Source: Desulfosarcina sp. BuS5
Lineage (GTDB): Bacteria > Desulfobacterota > Desulfobacteria > Desulfobacterales > BuS5
NCBI RefSeq assembly: GCF_028752835.1
Contig: NZ_CP087952.1
Span: 3,160,501-3,224,500 of the forward strand
Reading direction: 5' to 3'
Length of the DNA: 64,000 nt
The first letter of the stretch is position 1, and each line of letters begins with the position of its first letter. The position numbers and the translations under genes are program-made. Under the pieces are notes generated by a model. It saw only the letters and a list, made by a program, of their open reading frames with translations. It made no database searches and was not told where the DNA came from. Below are positions 9,539-17,767 of the stretch, one piece after another.

Positions 9539-10428
9539 GAATATACAAAACATCCTTCGTATGACTGTTTTATCTCTGCTTGCGGACAAGCCTCAAAAAA
9601 ATTTAAGCAAACAGTACTTGCATTTTTTGCACCCCCAAAGGTTTCGACAAAAGCTCGATTCATGAATATTCATCTAATGGTGAAATGGGCTGAAATGGTT
9701 CTTAAGCACTCACCACGGGGGCGAGTTTCAAAGGACCCTGTAGTTTCAAAACTTAGGAATTATCTTGGTAAACTTCCTGAATATAAACAGTTTATCAAGC
9801 GATTTCTTCGTGATGCATCTCCTCTTTTAAAAAGCCAGGAAATTCTTAAAGCTCAAGGCTTGAATATGAAAACCTACAAAGAGTGCAAAGAACTTTTAAA
9901 AAATATCCCTCAAAGCTCTCAAGTACGTATCGGTTTTATTACCTGGATGGAAAAACAATTAATAGTCGCTGAATCATTGGGCATGGGCAATACTGGAATG
10001 CCTATTTGTTCTGATAATATTGAATCCCTGTTTGGACTTGGTAAAACACATGGTACAGGAGAAGTAAAAGATGCAAACCGAATTGCACTTCGTTTACCGG
10101 CTTTTTGCGGATCTGTGAATAGAGAATCCGTTCGGATGGCAATGGACGTCACAGTAAAGGAACAACAGGAAGTTGAAAATAAGTTGTTGTCTTTAACTCG
10201 GCAGCGCCGAAAAATTTTACCAACCCCGGAAGCCTTACAGATAGTTTGTCAACTGAGTTTGACTGTGGTTTAACTCTTCTACCGGTGCCAAAAAATGATG
10301 AAAAATCAAAAGATGTAACTGATATTACAGCAAATTTTGAACAATTAGGTGGGCCCGTAAATAAGTTTACAAAACAACCTTATGCGCCTAATAATGCCAT
10401 GAACAGTTTAATGAACCTGTATCAATAA
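9536..10428 (+). pseudogene. Transposase remnant, 5'-truncated and frameshifted
   Basis: An ATG-initiated frame of 203 residues runs 9662-10273, but coding-like sequence in the same frame reaches back to about 9536, where the palindromic repeat begins, so the N-terminus is missing. SDNIESLFG resembles the catalytic-glutamate region of DDE transposases. Near 10243 the protein appears to pass into the next frame (DSLSTEFDCGLTLLPVP) and ends at 10428. No terminal inverted repeats were found. I cannot assign the IS family from the sequence alone. Confidence 0.6.
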
Positions 10429-10548
10429 AGAGGATTCGTCAGCTTAGAAATACCATCCAGAACGAATTGCGTACTGACAAAAAAAACGTATGGTCTGATA
10501 ATCTGATTATCAAAGAGCAAATGCTATATGCAAAAACTTAACCGGACA

Positions 10549-10890
10549 CTACTGAATAAAAATAGAAGTAGCAGCGGCTATTTTGGTTGGCACCCTCAAG
10601 ATATATATTAGAAGGGGCACGATAAAAACCCCGCCGTCGATTCCCAAAAGGCCTAGGATAAAACCGATGACGCCGCCCCGATGGTTTTTCGCGAAGTACT
10701 GATGGTTGTCACTTCGGATTCCACTTTTCCGGAAAAGAGCATCCTGAATGATGCCATAAATATAACTCAGGCCGGGATGGCCGTAAACAGCTGAATGTTA
10801 ATCCTGGCTGTGACGTATGCGCCTACCGGTGCAAACAGGGAAGAAGATATTATCAGCGGAAGGGCAATTTTGATGTCCACTAAAAAAATA
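10549..10890 (-). pseudogene. TauE/SafE (sulfite exporter family) membrane protein fragment
   Basis: Reading the minus strand, one frame gives VDIKIALPLIISSSLFAPVG up to an in-frame TGA, and another gives GFILGLLGIDGGVFIVPLL then KIAAATSIF. Both are typical membrane-segment blocks of TauE/SafE anion exporters, in the right order. A stop and at least one frameshift separate them. Both ends are missing: one abuts the transposase remnant, the other runs into the leader of the aldo/keto reductase gene. This is a dead gene fragment. Confidence 0.65.
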
Positions 10891-10901
10891 GAGGAGCTAC
10901 G

Positions 10902-12407
10902 ATGACAGTCGACCGGTCTTTAAATACATTTGGAAAATCAGATACATTTGGGAAGATTGATTTTAATGTGAGTCAAATCGGTTTTGGCGGCTATCGGATT
11001 TATGAGAAGTCTAAAGAGCATGGGGAGGCCCTTGAATATGCCCTGGTAAACGGTTTTAATCTGATCGACACTTCCAGTAATTATACAGGCGGTGGGAGCG
11101 AACGGCTCATCGGGAACATCTTGAAGCAGATGATCCAGGAGGGTGAAATTAATCGAGAAGATTTTTTACTTATATCCAAAGGAGGATATGTCCAGGGTGA
11201 AAACCTGACCCTGGCCCGGGAGCATGAAACCCGGGGGCAGCCCTTCCCGGAGATGGTTAAATATATGGAAGGATGCTGGCATTGCATTAATCCGGATTTC
11301 CTTGAAAATCAGTTGCAGCGCACCTTGAACAATCTGCAAACGGACAATCTGGATGTTTATTTGCTGCACAATCCTGAATATTTTTTAACCTATATCAAAA
11401 ATAGACGCCTTATGGACCTGGGAACGGCACGCAAGGAGTATGAACGCCGCATTGGGCAGGCCTTTTGCCGGCTGGAAGAAAAAGTTAAAACCGGCAAGAT
11501 TAAAGCTTATGGAATTTCTTCAAATACCTTCATCAATCCGGCTGACGATTTTGAGTTTACCTCTCTTGAAAGGGTGCTTGAAATTGCCGAAACCATCACA
11601 TCCAACCATAATTTTAAAGTCATCCAGTTTCCGCTTAATCTCTTTGAACCAGGGGCTTGCCTGGAAAAGAATCAGGCTTGTGGCACTAAAACTCTGCTTG
11701 ACGTTGCGTTGGAAAAAAATATAGCGACCCTGATAAACCGTCCTTTAAATGCTATAGTCGGCAATAGAATGATTCGCCTGGCCGATTTTGATGATATTCA
11801 TCACCAGACAATAATGGAAAATTTTTCCAGGTTAGAAAAAAAAAGCATGGAGCTGGGAAGTCGATTCAAGACTGATTTTAAAATCAAATGGCCGGAGGGC
11901 AGTGATTTAACTCACATCGACAGACTTTTTTCAATTCCCCAATATCTTTCCTCAGCTTTAATTAAGATTCAAAGCTGGGAGCAATGGGACTATGAAAAAG
12001 AGTACCGGATCATGCCTCAAATATATGATGGTGTAAATTACCTTGAAAATATCATGCCGGCTGATGCCGAGTGGCAGGAGTGGGTAGTAGAGTTTTCTCA
12101 ATCCTTATTTAAATTGCTTGAAATCGCTGCAACCCATTTTAAAACCTCGAAACATGCCTTTGCGGCAACGTTTTGCCAAAGGTTGGATGAACTTGACCCG
12201 GACTTGAAATCATCCGCCTCGCTTTCCAGTAAAGCCCTGCGGATACTGAGATCTATACCGGGAGTCGACTCTATTCTTTTGGGCATGCGAAAGAGAGATT
12301 ATGTCGATGATGCCCTAGAGACCCTTAAGGAACCGCCCATTCATGATGCGGTCAGTATTCTGTCATCTATTTCTCAAGAAGAATTGATCCGGCAATGGGA
12401 GAAATAG
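10902..12407 (+). CDS. Large aldo/keto reductase family protein
   Basis: A 501-residue protein with an N-terminal aldo/keto reductase barrel. The catalytic tetrad positions can be placed at D56 (LIDTSSNY), Y61, K93 (ISKGGY) and H156 (LLHNPEY). The family is usually about 320 residues. The extra length lies mainly in the C-terminal half, which ends in a conserved-looking SIPGVDSILLGMRKRDYV segment typical of the NADP-binding end. It probably reduces a carbonyl with NAD(P)H; the substrate is unknown. AGGAG lies 8 bases before the ATG. It converges on the selenium genes and overlies the end of a dead TauE gene. Confidence 0.8.
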   Translation: MTVDRSLNTFGKSDTFGKIDFNVSQIGFGGYRIYEKSKEHGEALEYALVNGFNLIDTSSNYTGGGSERLIGNILKQMIQEGEINREDFLLISKGGYVQGENLTLAREHETRGQPFPEMVKYMEGCWHCINPDFLENQLQRTLNNLQTDNLDVYLLHNPEYFLTYIKNRRLMDLGTARKEYERRIGQAFCRLEEKVKTGKIKAYGISSNTFINPADDFEFTSLERVLEIAETITSNHNFKVIQFPLNLFEPGACLEKNQACGTKTLLDVALEKNIATLINRPLNAIVGNRMIRLADFDDIHHQTIMENFSRLEKKSMELGSRFKTDFKIKWPEGSDLTHIDRLFSIPQYLSSALIKIQSWEQWDYEKEYRIMPQIYDGVNYLENIMPADAEWQEWVVEFSQSLFKLLEIAATHFKTSKHAFAATFCQRLDELDPDLKSSASLSSKALRILRSIPGVDSILLGMRKRDYVDDALETLKEPPIHDAVSILSSISQEELIRQWEK

Positions 12408-12428
12408 AAAAAAATTTTTTTTAGCTTT

Positions 12429-13034
12429 TTACATATTAATCACCTTATCGGCAAGCTGCATAGCCGTTACAATATCGAGCATGTTTGTAGTTTCTCCAAC
12501 CTCTTTTTTATCCAAAATATTAAAATGGGTAAGGCATGTTCCGCATACAAGTATGTAAATTCCATCTTTTTCCAGATCCTTGAGAACAGACAGGGTTTCT
12601 GCATCTGAAATTGTCAGTTTAACGCCGGCATTCAAAAAAACAAGCCGCCATAATTCAGGGCCCATCTCTTTCAATGTTTTTAAAAAAGAAATCATAAGTT
12701 TTGTGCCGAGGTCATCATCTCCATGCCCCATGCGATTGCCGGACACCATTACCATAATTTTTTTTGTGCCCGGCTTTTCCTGTTCCTTTATCTCGGAAAA
12801 TGCGGAATCAGGCATATTTCTGTCTATTTTGCCGGTAAGATAAAAAGCTTCGTCAGCCTGCTTTGTGGAAACCTCAAAATGTCTTGATTCCAGGAAGCGT
12901 GTGACATTCTGCCTGGCAGCCTCGTTGTCCACAATCACCTTTATTATTTCCGTGTCTTCTTCTTCCACGGTTTTTTTTGTCTGTAAAACCGGCGCAGGAC
13001 AGGCTAACCCCCTTGCATCTATCTCTTTTATCAT
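12429..13034 (-). CDS. yedF: YedF-type selenium-metabolism sulfurtransferase-like protein
   Basis: An N-terminal TusA-like domain starts at IDARGLACPAPV with the key cysteine C12 in CPAP. A DsrE/F-like domain (about 100-200) follows, with GTCLTHFNILDKKEVGETTN near the end. This fusion is the YedF family commonly found beside selD and thought to handle sulfur or selenium for selenophosphate synthesis. I start at the ATG at 13034, where the TusA domain begins; the frame is open upstream to 13088 without domain homology. selD lies 80 bases upstream on the same strand, so the two are probably co-transcribed. Confidence 0.85.
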   Translation of the reverse strand: MIKEIDARGLACPAPVLQTKKTVEEEDTEIIKVIVDNEAARQNVTRFLESRHFEVSTKQADEAFYLTGKIDRNMPDSAFSEIKEQEKPGTKKIMVMVSGNRMGHGDDDLGTKLMISFLKTLKEMGPELWRLVFLNAGVKLTISDAETLSVLKDLEKDGIYILVCGTCLTHFNILDKKEVGETTNMLDIVTAMQLADKVINM

Positions 13035-13113
13035 AAAATCATTACCTTTTTCAGAGTCTCGAAATCTATTGGTTTTGCTGTGGAACAAGTTTAATCAAAA
13101 TCAATTAACAGCT

Positions 13114-14169
13114 TTAATTTACTATTATTATGCAACCTAAATTTTGTGAAACAGAACCTATTATGGCGGCTGTGCTCATCCCCTTTTCCTTAAGCTCAAA
13201 CAACAGGCTGTCCGCCTGGCGTGATTCTACGCATATAAGCAGACCTCCTGATGTCTGCGGATCAAACAGAATATCCTGAAGGGCACGATCCACAGAGGGT
13301 GCGATATCCGTCATCGGCTCCCTGAACTCCCGGTTTCTGTATGTTCCCGCGGGCACAAGTCCCATGGCCGCAAATTCCATAGCCTCCGGAATTATTGGAA
13401 GTTTATCAGAAATAATTTCAATCCCGTATCCTGATTCACTTACCATTTCAGCAAGATGGCCTATTAGTCCGAAACCTGTAATGTCGGTGCAGGCATGCAC
13501 CGGATAATTAACTATAACTTCCGCAGCGGTCCTGTTCAGCTCCGCCATCAGGGCTGTGACTGATTCTGTAGTTTCAACGGAAGCAATTCCGCCCTTGATC
13601 GCGGTATTAATAATGCCGGTGCCCAGCGGCTTGGTAAGAATCAGGCGATCACCCGGCATCAGGTTTTTCTTTACAAGGATACGGTCAGGATGGACAAAAC
13701 CGGTTACAGAGAGCCCGTATTTTAATTCATTATCATCTACGCTGTGCCCCCCCACAAGAACCATCTCCGCCTCTTTCATCTTGACCAGGCCACCTTCAAG
13801 AATCCTGCGCAGTACGGACATGTCCATCTGTTTTGAAGGGAAACAGACTATATTCATGGCTGTTTTCGGCACACCACCCATGGCATATATATCACTTAAT
13901 GCATTTGCCGCGGCTATCTGGCCGAACATGTACGGATCATCTACCACGGGTGTAAAAAAGTCGAGAGTCTGGATTATGGCAAGATCTTTTGTGATTCTGT
14001 AAACACCGGCATCATCAGCGCTTTTCAGTCCTACAATAAGGTTCGGATCAGTTGGAAATTGCAATCCGCATAATGCTTTGTCCAGGTCCCCCGGAGCAAG
14101 TTTTGATGCTCAGCCGGAACCTGAAACAGTTTCAGTGAGACGAAGATTTTTAAATTCTTTGTTCATCAT
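13114..14169 (-). CDS. selD: Selenide, water dikinase (selenophosphate synthetase), selenoprotein
   Basis: Makes selenophosphate from selenide and ATP. A conventional ORF begins only at 14064, but the frame continues upstream through a single TGA at 14110-14112 to tandem ATGs at 14169 and 14166, giving the missing N-terminus with GSG-U-ASKLAPGDLDKAL. In SelD this is the active-site position occupied by Cys or selenocysteine, so the TGA is read as Sec20. AGGGGA lies about 7 bases before the ATG. The rest is normal for the family (SADDAGVYRI, DIYAMGG, TDITGFGLIGHL, DPQTSGGLL), total 351 residues. It sits with yedF and a LysR regulator. Confidence 0.92.
14110..14112 (-). other. In-frame UGA read as selenocysteine in selD
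   Basis: This TGA is flanked on both sides by SelD-family sequence in one frame. The bases just downstream on the minus strand are GC-rich (CTTGCTCCGGGGGACCTGG) and could form a short bacterial SECIS hairpin, but I could not fold it. Use of Sec requires selA, selB and selC, none of which is in the window. Confidence 0.85.
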
Positions 14170-14292
14170 TAAGTTCCCCTGGTTATCTATCTTGATAGAG
14201 TTGATAGACTGATTTGTCAAACAGGATTTTTCGATATATTAATGGTTTGCTATTGGTGATACTGATGAAAAATCTTAGGGTGTGGTGGGTGT

Positions 14293-15207
14293 TTATCTGG
14301 CTGTGGCTTTTAAAAGAAAAAAATCAAGGAGGGCCTGGGATACAGGTGACAGGTTTCTTCTTTTATCACGAATAAGGTAAAAATTACGGGTCATTGAAAG
14401 CTTTTCGATTTTTAATGTTTTAATAATATCTGCATCGAGTTCTGTTTTTATCGCTCTTAAAGAGAGAACAGATATTCCCAGACCGGATTTTATTCCTTCT
14501 TTAACGGCTGTGGAAGATCCGAAACGGGCAACTGTTTTTAAGGAATCCATATCAACCGATGCCGAATTGAAATAATCTTTTATGATTTTCAATGTTCCCG
14601 AGCCCTCTTCTCTTAATATGAACGGCTCTTCAGCAAGTTCCTGTATGGTAATACTGTTTTTGCCGGACCAGCGGTGTTTGGCAGAAACAGCTAAAACCAG
14701 TTTATCGTCCCAGAGCTTATTATATGTCAAATTACTGCCTGAATTCCTGGAGCCGACAATACCTATTTCAAGATCACCGCCGACAATACGGTTTTCAATC
14801 TCTTTGGTGTCTGAAATAGCTAATTTGATGGAAATTAACGGATATTTTTCTGAAAACTCAACCATAATGCCGGGAAGGATATATTCACCCGGTATGGTGC
14901 TTGCTCCAATGTTAACTTCACCTTTCCTGATACCGAGAAAAGCATCCATCTCCATGCAGACCATCTGTTTCATTTCCAGCATGGCGGCCGCATGCTTGAA
15001 AAGAAGCTTGCCGGCTGGTGTGGGAACCACTTTCCTGCCCAGCCGGTCAAGCAGCCTGGTTCCCACAGAATTTTCAAGCACGGCAATCCGTTCGCTGACC
15101 GAAGCTTGTGCCAGGGCAACAGCATTGGCCGCCTTGGTAAAACTTTCAAGCTCAACCACCTTGCAGAAAATCTCAAGTTGCCTTAAATCAAAATCTATAC
15201 AATGCAT
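14293..15207 (-). CDS. LysR-family regulator, probably of selenium metabolism
   Basis: A 304-residue LysR-type protein: winged helix at 5-65 (LRQLEIFCKVVELESFTKAA, then SVSERIAVLE), the VVPTPAGKLL motif, and a C-terminal periplasmic-binding-like effector domain. I start at the ATG at 15207 because the DLRQLEIF opening is the normal N-terminus; an upstream in-frame ATG would overlap the BI-1 gene. The domain sequence and its place behind selD fit the LysR subgroup associated with selenium genes, which is inference from context. selD lies on the same strand 123 bases downstream of it. Confidence 0.8.
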   Translation of the reverse strand: MHCIDFDLRQLEIFCKVVELESFTKAANAVALAQASVSERIAVLENSVGTRLLDRLGRKVVPTPAGKLLFKHAAAMLEMKQMVCMEMDAFLGIRKGEVNIGASTIPGEYILPGIMVEFSEKYPLISIKLAISDTKEIENRIVGGDLEIGIVGSRNSGSNLTYNKLWDDKLVLAVSAKHRWSGKNSITIQELAEEPFILREEGSGTLKIIKDYFNSASVDMDSLKTVARFGSSTAVKEGIKSGLGISVLSLRAIKTELDADIIKTLKIEKLSMTRNFYLIRDKRRNLSPVSQALLDFFLLKATAR

Positions 15208-15214
15208 ATTTATG

Positions 15215-15916
15215 TTAATCCCTGTTTCCCAGGATTCTGAGCAGCATAAGGAACAGGTTGATGAAATCAAGATAGAGTGTAAGAGCGCCCATAATAGCGC
15301 CTTTCCTGACAACCCCGGCATCAAGTCCTGCAGGCTGTGAAACAGACATCTCCTTTAATTTTTGAGTGTCATAAGCAGTCAGGCCGACAAAAACAATAAC
15401 GCCGATATAGCTTATTATTATGCTCATGCCGGAGCTTCTCAAAAATAGATTGACAACCGAAGCTATTATAATGCCGATCAGGCCCATGGCCATGAATCCG
15501 CCGAGAGATGTGAGGTCACGTTTGGTAACCATGCCGTAAATACTGCAGGTGACAAATGTTGCTGCACAAATAAAAAATGTGGATGTAATTGACGAACTTG
15601 TATAGATCATGAAAACAAACGAGAGAGTGGCTCCGTTTAAGGCTGAATAGAATACGAACAGGGCTGTAGCGGTGGATGCTTGAATTTTGCTCACCCTGGC
15701 GCTTAGAAAAAAAACAAGCCCGAGTTCACCTATTATCATCCCGTAAAAAATTATCGGATTGCCAAAGATCAGCCTTGTAATTGAAGGGCTGTAGGCAACA
15801 TAATAAGCTATAAATCCGGTTATGCCGAGCCCGATGGCCATCCAGTTGTAAACACTCCTGATAAACTCGTTAACTCTTACTGCTGTTTCTGTTCTTTGTG
15901 TCGGTATTGTATGCAT
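15215..15916 (-). CDS. Bax inhibitor-1/YccA-family membrane protein
   Basis: A 233-residue hydrophobic protein with seven predicted membrane segments after a short polar N-terminus, as in the YbhL/YccA branch of the BI-1 family. The signature is at the C-terminal half (GLTAYDTQKLKEM, then GALTLYLDFINLFLMLLRIL). The family includes pH-sensitive calcium-leak channels and FtsH modulators; the bacterial role is not settled. A GGAGG-like site precedes the ATG. It lies 8 bases upstream of the LysR gene, but no functional link is evident. Confidence 0.9.
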   Translation of the reverse strand: MHTIPTQRTETAVRVNEFIRSVYNWMAIGLGITGFIAYYVAYSPSITRLIFGNPIIFYGMIIGELGLVFFLSARVSKIQASTATALFVFYSALNGATLSFVFMIYTSSSITSTFFICAATFVTCSIYGMVTKRDLTSLGGFMAMGLIGIIIASVVNLFLRSSGMSIIISYIGVIVFVGLTAYDTQKLKEMSVSQPAGLDAGVVRKGAIMGALTLYLDFINLFLMLLRILGNRD

Positions 15917-15980
15917 TTTTACCTCCTTATTTTATATCTTTTAAATATAACACAAAAAAAACCTGGCGCAAGGGGATAAC

Positions 15981-16022
15981 ATATAGATTTTCGCATAATT
16001 ATTTTTACGTGAAAATCTATAT
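15981..16022. repeat. Short palindrome ATATAGATTTTC...GAAAATCTATAT
   Basis: Twelve-base perfect arms (15981-15992 and 16011-16022) separated by 18 bases, in the divergent spacer between the BI-1 gene and the ABC operon. The arms resemble the ends of the ~120-bp repeat family found at 32-38 kb. It could be an operator or a minimal repeat derivative. Confidence 0.45.
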
Positions 16023-16102
16023 TTCCTTTTTTTCTTGAAAAGAAAAAAAATATAGTTATTATGGCTGTAAATTAAATGTTCACAAATGAAAGGTAAGCGA
16101 AC

Positions 16103-17041
16103 ATGATCCATATTAAAAAATTGACTAAATATTATAATGAGTTGCGCGCTGTGGACCGGATAGATCTGGATATCAACAAGGGTGAGGTACTTGGATTGCT
16201 GGGGCCGAATGGCGCCGGTAAAACAACAACCCTGCGGATTCTTACCGGTTTTTTAAAGCCGACATCCGGCAGCATAAGGATCAATGGATATAATATAGAT
16301 GAAAACCTGCTGCAAATTAAAGGCCTTATAGGATACCTGCCGGAATCTGCGCCCCTTTATTATAATATGCTGGTATTTGATTATTTGAACTTCGTGGCGG
16401 ATATAAGAGGGATCGAGAGTAACAAAAAACTGACCAGAATTCGCGAACTTTCGGATTTGTGCGGTCTTAATGAGGTAATGCACAAATCAATCGGAGAGCT
16501 ATCCAAGGGATATAAACAGCGGACAGGGCTTGCCCATGCGATGATGAGCAACCCCGAAATACTTGTTCTAGACGAACCCACTTCAGGGCTGGATCCTAAC
16601 CAGATTGTTGAAATTCGTAAAATTATCAAACAGATAGGCAAAGAGAAAACCATTATTTTTTCAACCCATATACTCAGCGAAGCCGAAGCTACCTCAGACA
16701 GGATTGTTATAATAAATCAGGGAAAAATAGTTGCTGACGGCAGCGCCCAAAGTTTAAAAGGGTCTGGGCAAAGCGAATCTTCCGTAAGCATAGCTCTTAA
16801 AGGTCCGGATTTTGAGTCCGTGAAGGATTTGTTCAGCGCCGATAACAATATTGTACGGATTAAACCTGATGATAACGGTAATTATGATATTGTACGGATA
16901 AAACTATACTGCCGCTCATCTTCAGATCTGATGGAAAATATTTATAAAAAAATTAAAGCGACCGACTGGGTTCTGCTAGAATTGCATCAGGATACAAAAA
17001 CTCTTGAAAAAATTTTCCGCGAATTAACCATGGAGCAGTGA
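16103..17041 (+). CDS. ABC transporter ATP-binding protein (GldA-like)
   Basis: A 312-residue ABC ATPase: Walker A GPNGAGKT at 34-41, signature LSKGY at 133-137, Walker B ILVLDE at 153-158 and H-loop H189. The region after about 220 is a regulatory tail. It is followed by a permease, a GldG-like auxiliary protein and a DUF4340 protein, an arrangement known from Bacteroidetes gliding-type (GldA-GldF-GldG) and related ABC exporters of unknown substrate in many other bacteria. It probably powers the GldF-like permease. The next start follows by one base. Confidence 0.9.
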   Translation: MIHIKKLTKYYNELRAVDRIDLDINKGEVLGLLGPNGAGKTTTLRILTGFLKPTSGSIRINGYNIDENLLQIKGLIGYLPESAPLYYNMLVFDYLNFVADIRGIESNKKLTRIRELSDLCGLNEVMHKSIGELSKGYKQRTGLAHAMMSNPEILVLDEPTSGLDPNQIVEIRKIIKQIGKEKTIIFSTHILSEAEATSDRIVIINQGKIVADGSAQSLKGSGQSESSVSIALKGPDFESVKDLFSADNNIVRIKPDDNGNYDIVRIKLYCRSSSDLMENIYKKIKATDWVLLELHQDTKTLEKIFRELTMEQ

Positions 17042-17042
17042 T

Positions 17043-17747
17043 ATGAGTCAAATCAGGCATATATTTATCAAAGAATTTAAAGATTATTTTGTGTCGCCCA
17101 TAGCATATATTGTGATTTCCATCTTCCTTCTGGTGACTGGCTGGTTCTTTTTTACGACTTTTTTCATTTACGATCAGGCCAATCTAAGAAATTTTTTTAC
17201 ACTCCTTCCAATCATTTTTTCTTTTGTAATTCCTGCAATAACAATGAGACTTTTTGCCGAAGAGATGAGTGTGGGATCATATGAAGTTTTGCTTACTCTT
17301 CCGGTTACATCCGGAGATATAATATTAGGAAAATTTTTTGCAAGTGTTGGTTTTGTTGCTGCCATGCTTCTTCCTACTATTTTATATCCGGTGTCGATAT
17401 CTTTCCTTGGCAGCCTCGACTGGGGGCCTGTTGCAGGGGGCTATATCGGAGCCATTTTGCTTGGCGCGGCATTTTCCGCTATAGGGCTATTTGCTTCATC
17501 ATTGACACGAAATCAGATCATAGCCTTCATTATTGGTGTGGCAATCTGTTTTGCATTGACGATAATTGACAAGATGCTGTTTTTTTTTCCAAAATATATC
17601 CTCTGCTTTCTCGAAAATATCGGGGCGGATTTCCATTTTAAGAATATCTCCAAAGGGATTTTGGATTCAAGGGATATTATCTATTTCTTAAGTGTCGCTT
17701 TTATCGGGCTTTACTGTTCACATATAGCGCTACAAAATAAAAAATAA
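17043..17747 (+). CDS. ABC transporter permease (GldF-like, ABC-2 type)
   Basis: A 234-residue inner-membrane protein with about six membrane segments, opening with a cytoplasmic amphipathic stretch (IFIKEFKDYFVSPIAYIV) typical of ABC-2/GldF permeases. Its gene starts one base after the ATPase stop, so the two are translationally coupled. The substrate is unknown. Confidence 0.88.
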   Translation: MSQIRHIFIKEFKDYFVSPIAYIVISIFLLVTGWFFFTTFFIYDQANLRNFFTLLPIIFSFVIPAITMRLFAEEMSVGSYEVLLTLPVTSGDIILGKFFASVGFVAAMLLPTILYPVSISFLGSLDWGPVAGGYIGAILLGAAFSAIGLFASSLTRNQIIAFIIGVAICFALTIIDKMLFFFPKYILCFLENIGADFHFKNISKGILDSRDIIYFLSVAFIGLYCSHIALQNKK

Positions 17748-17767
17748 CGGAGAAATGGTGAATTAGC

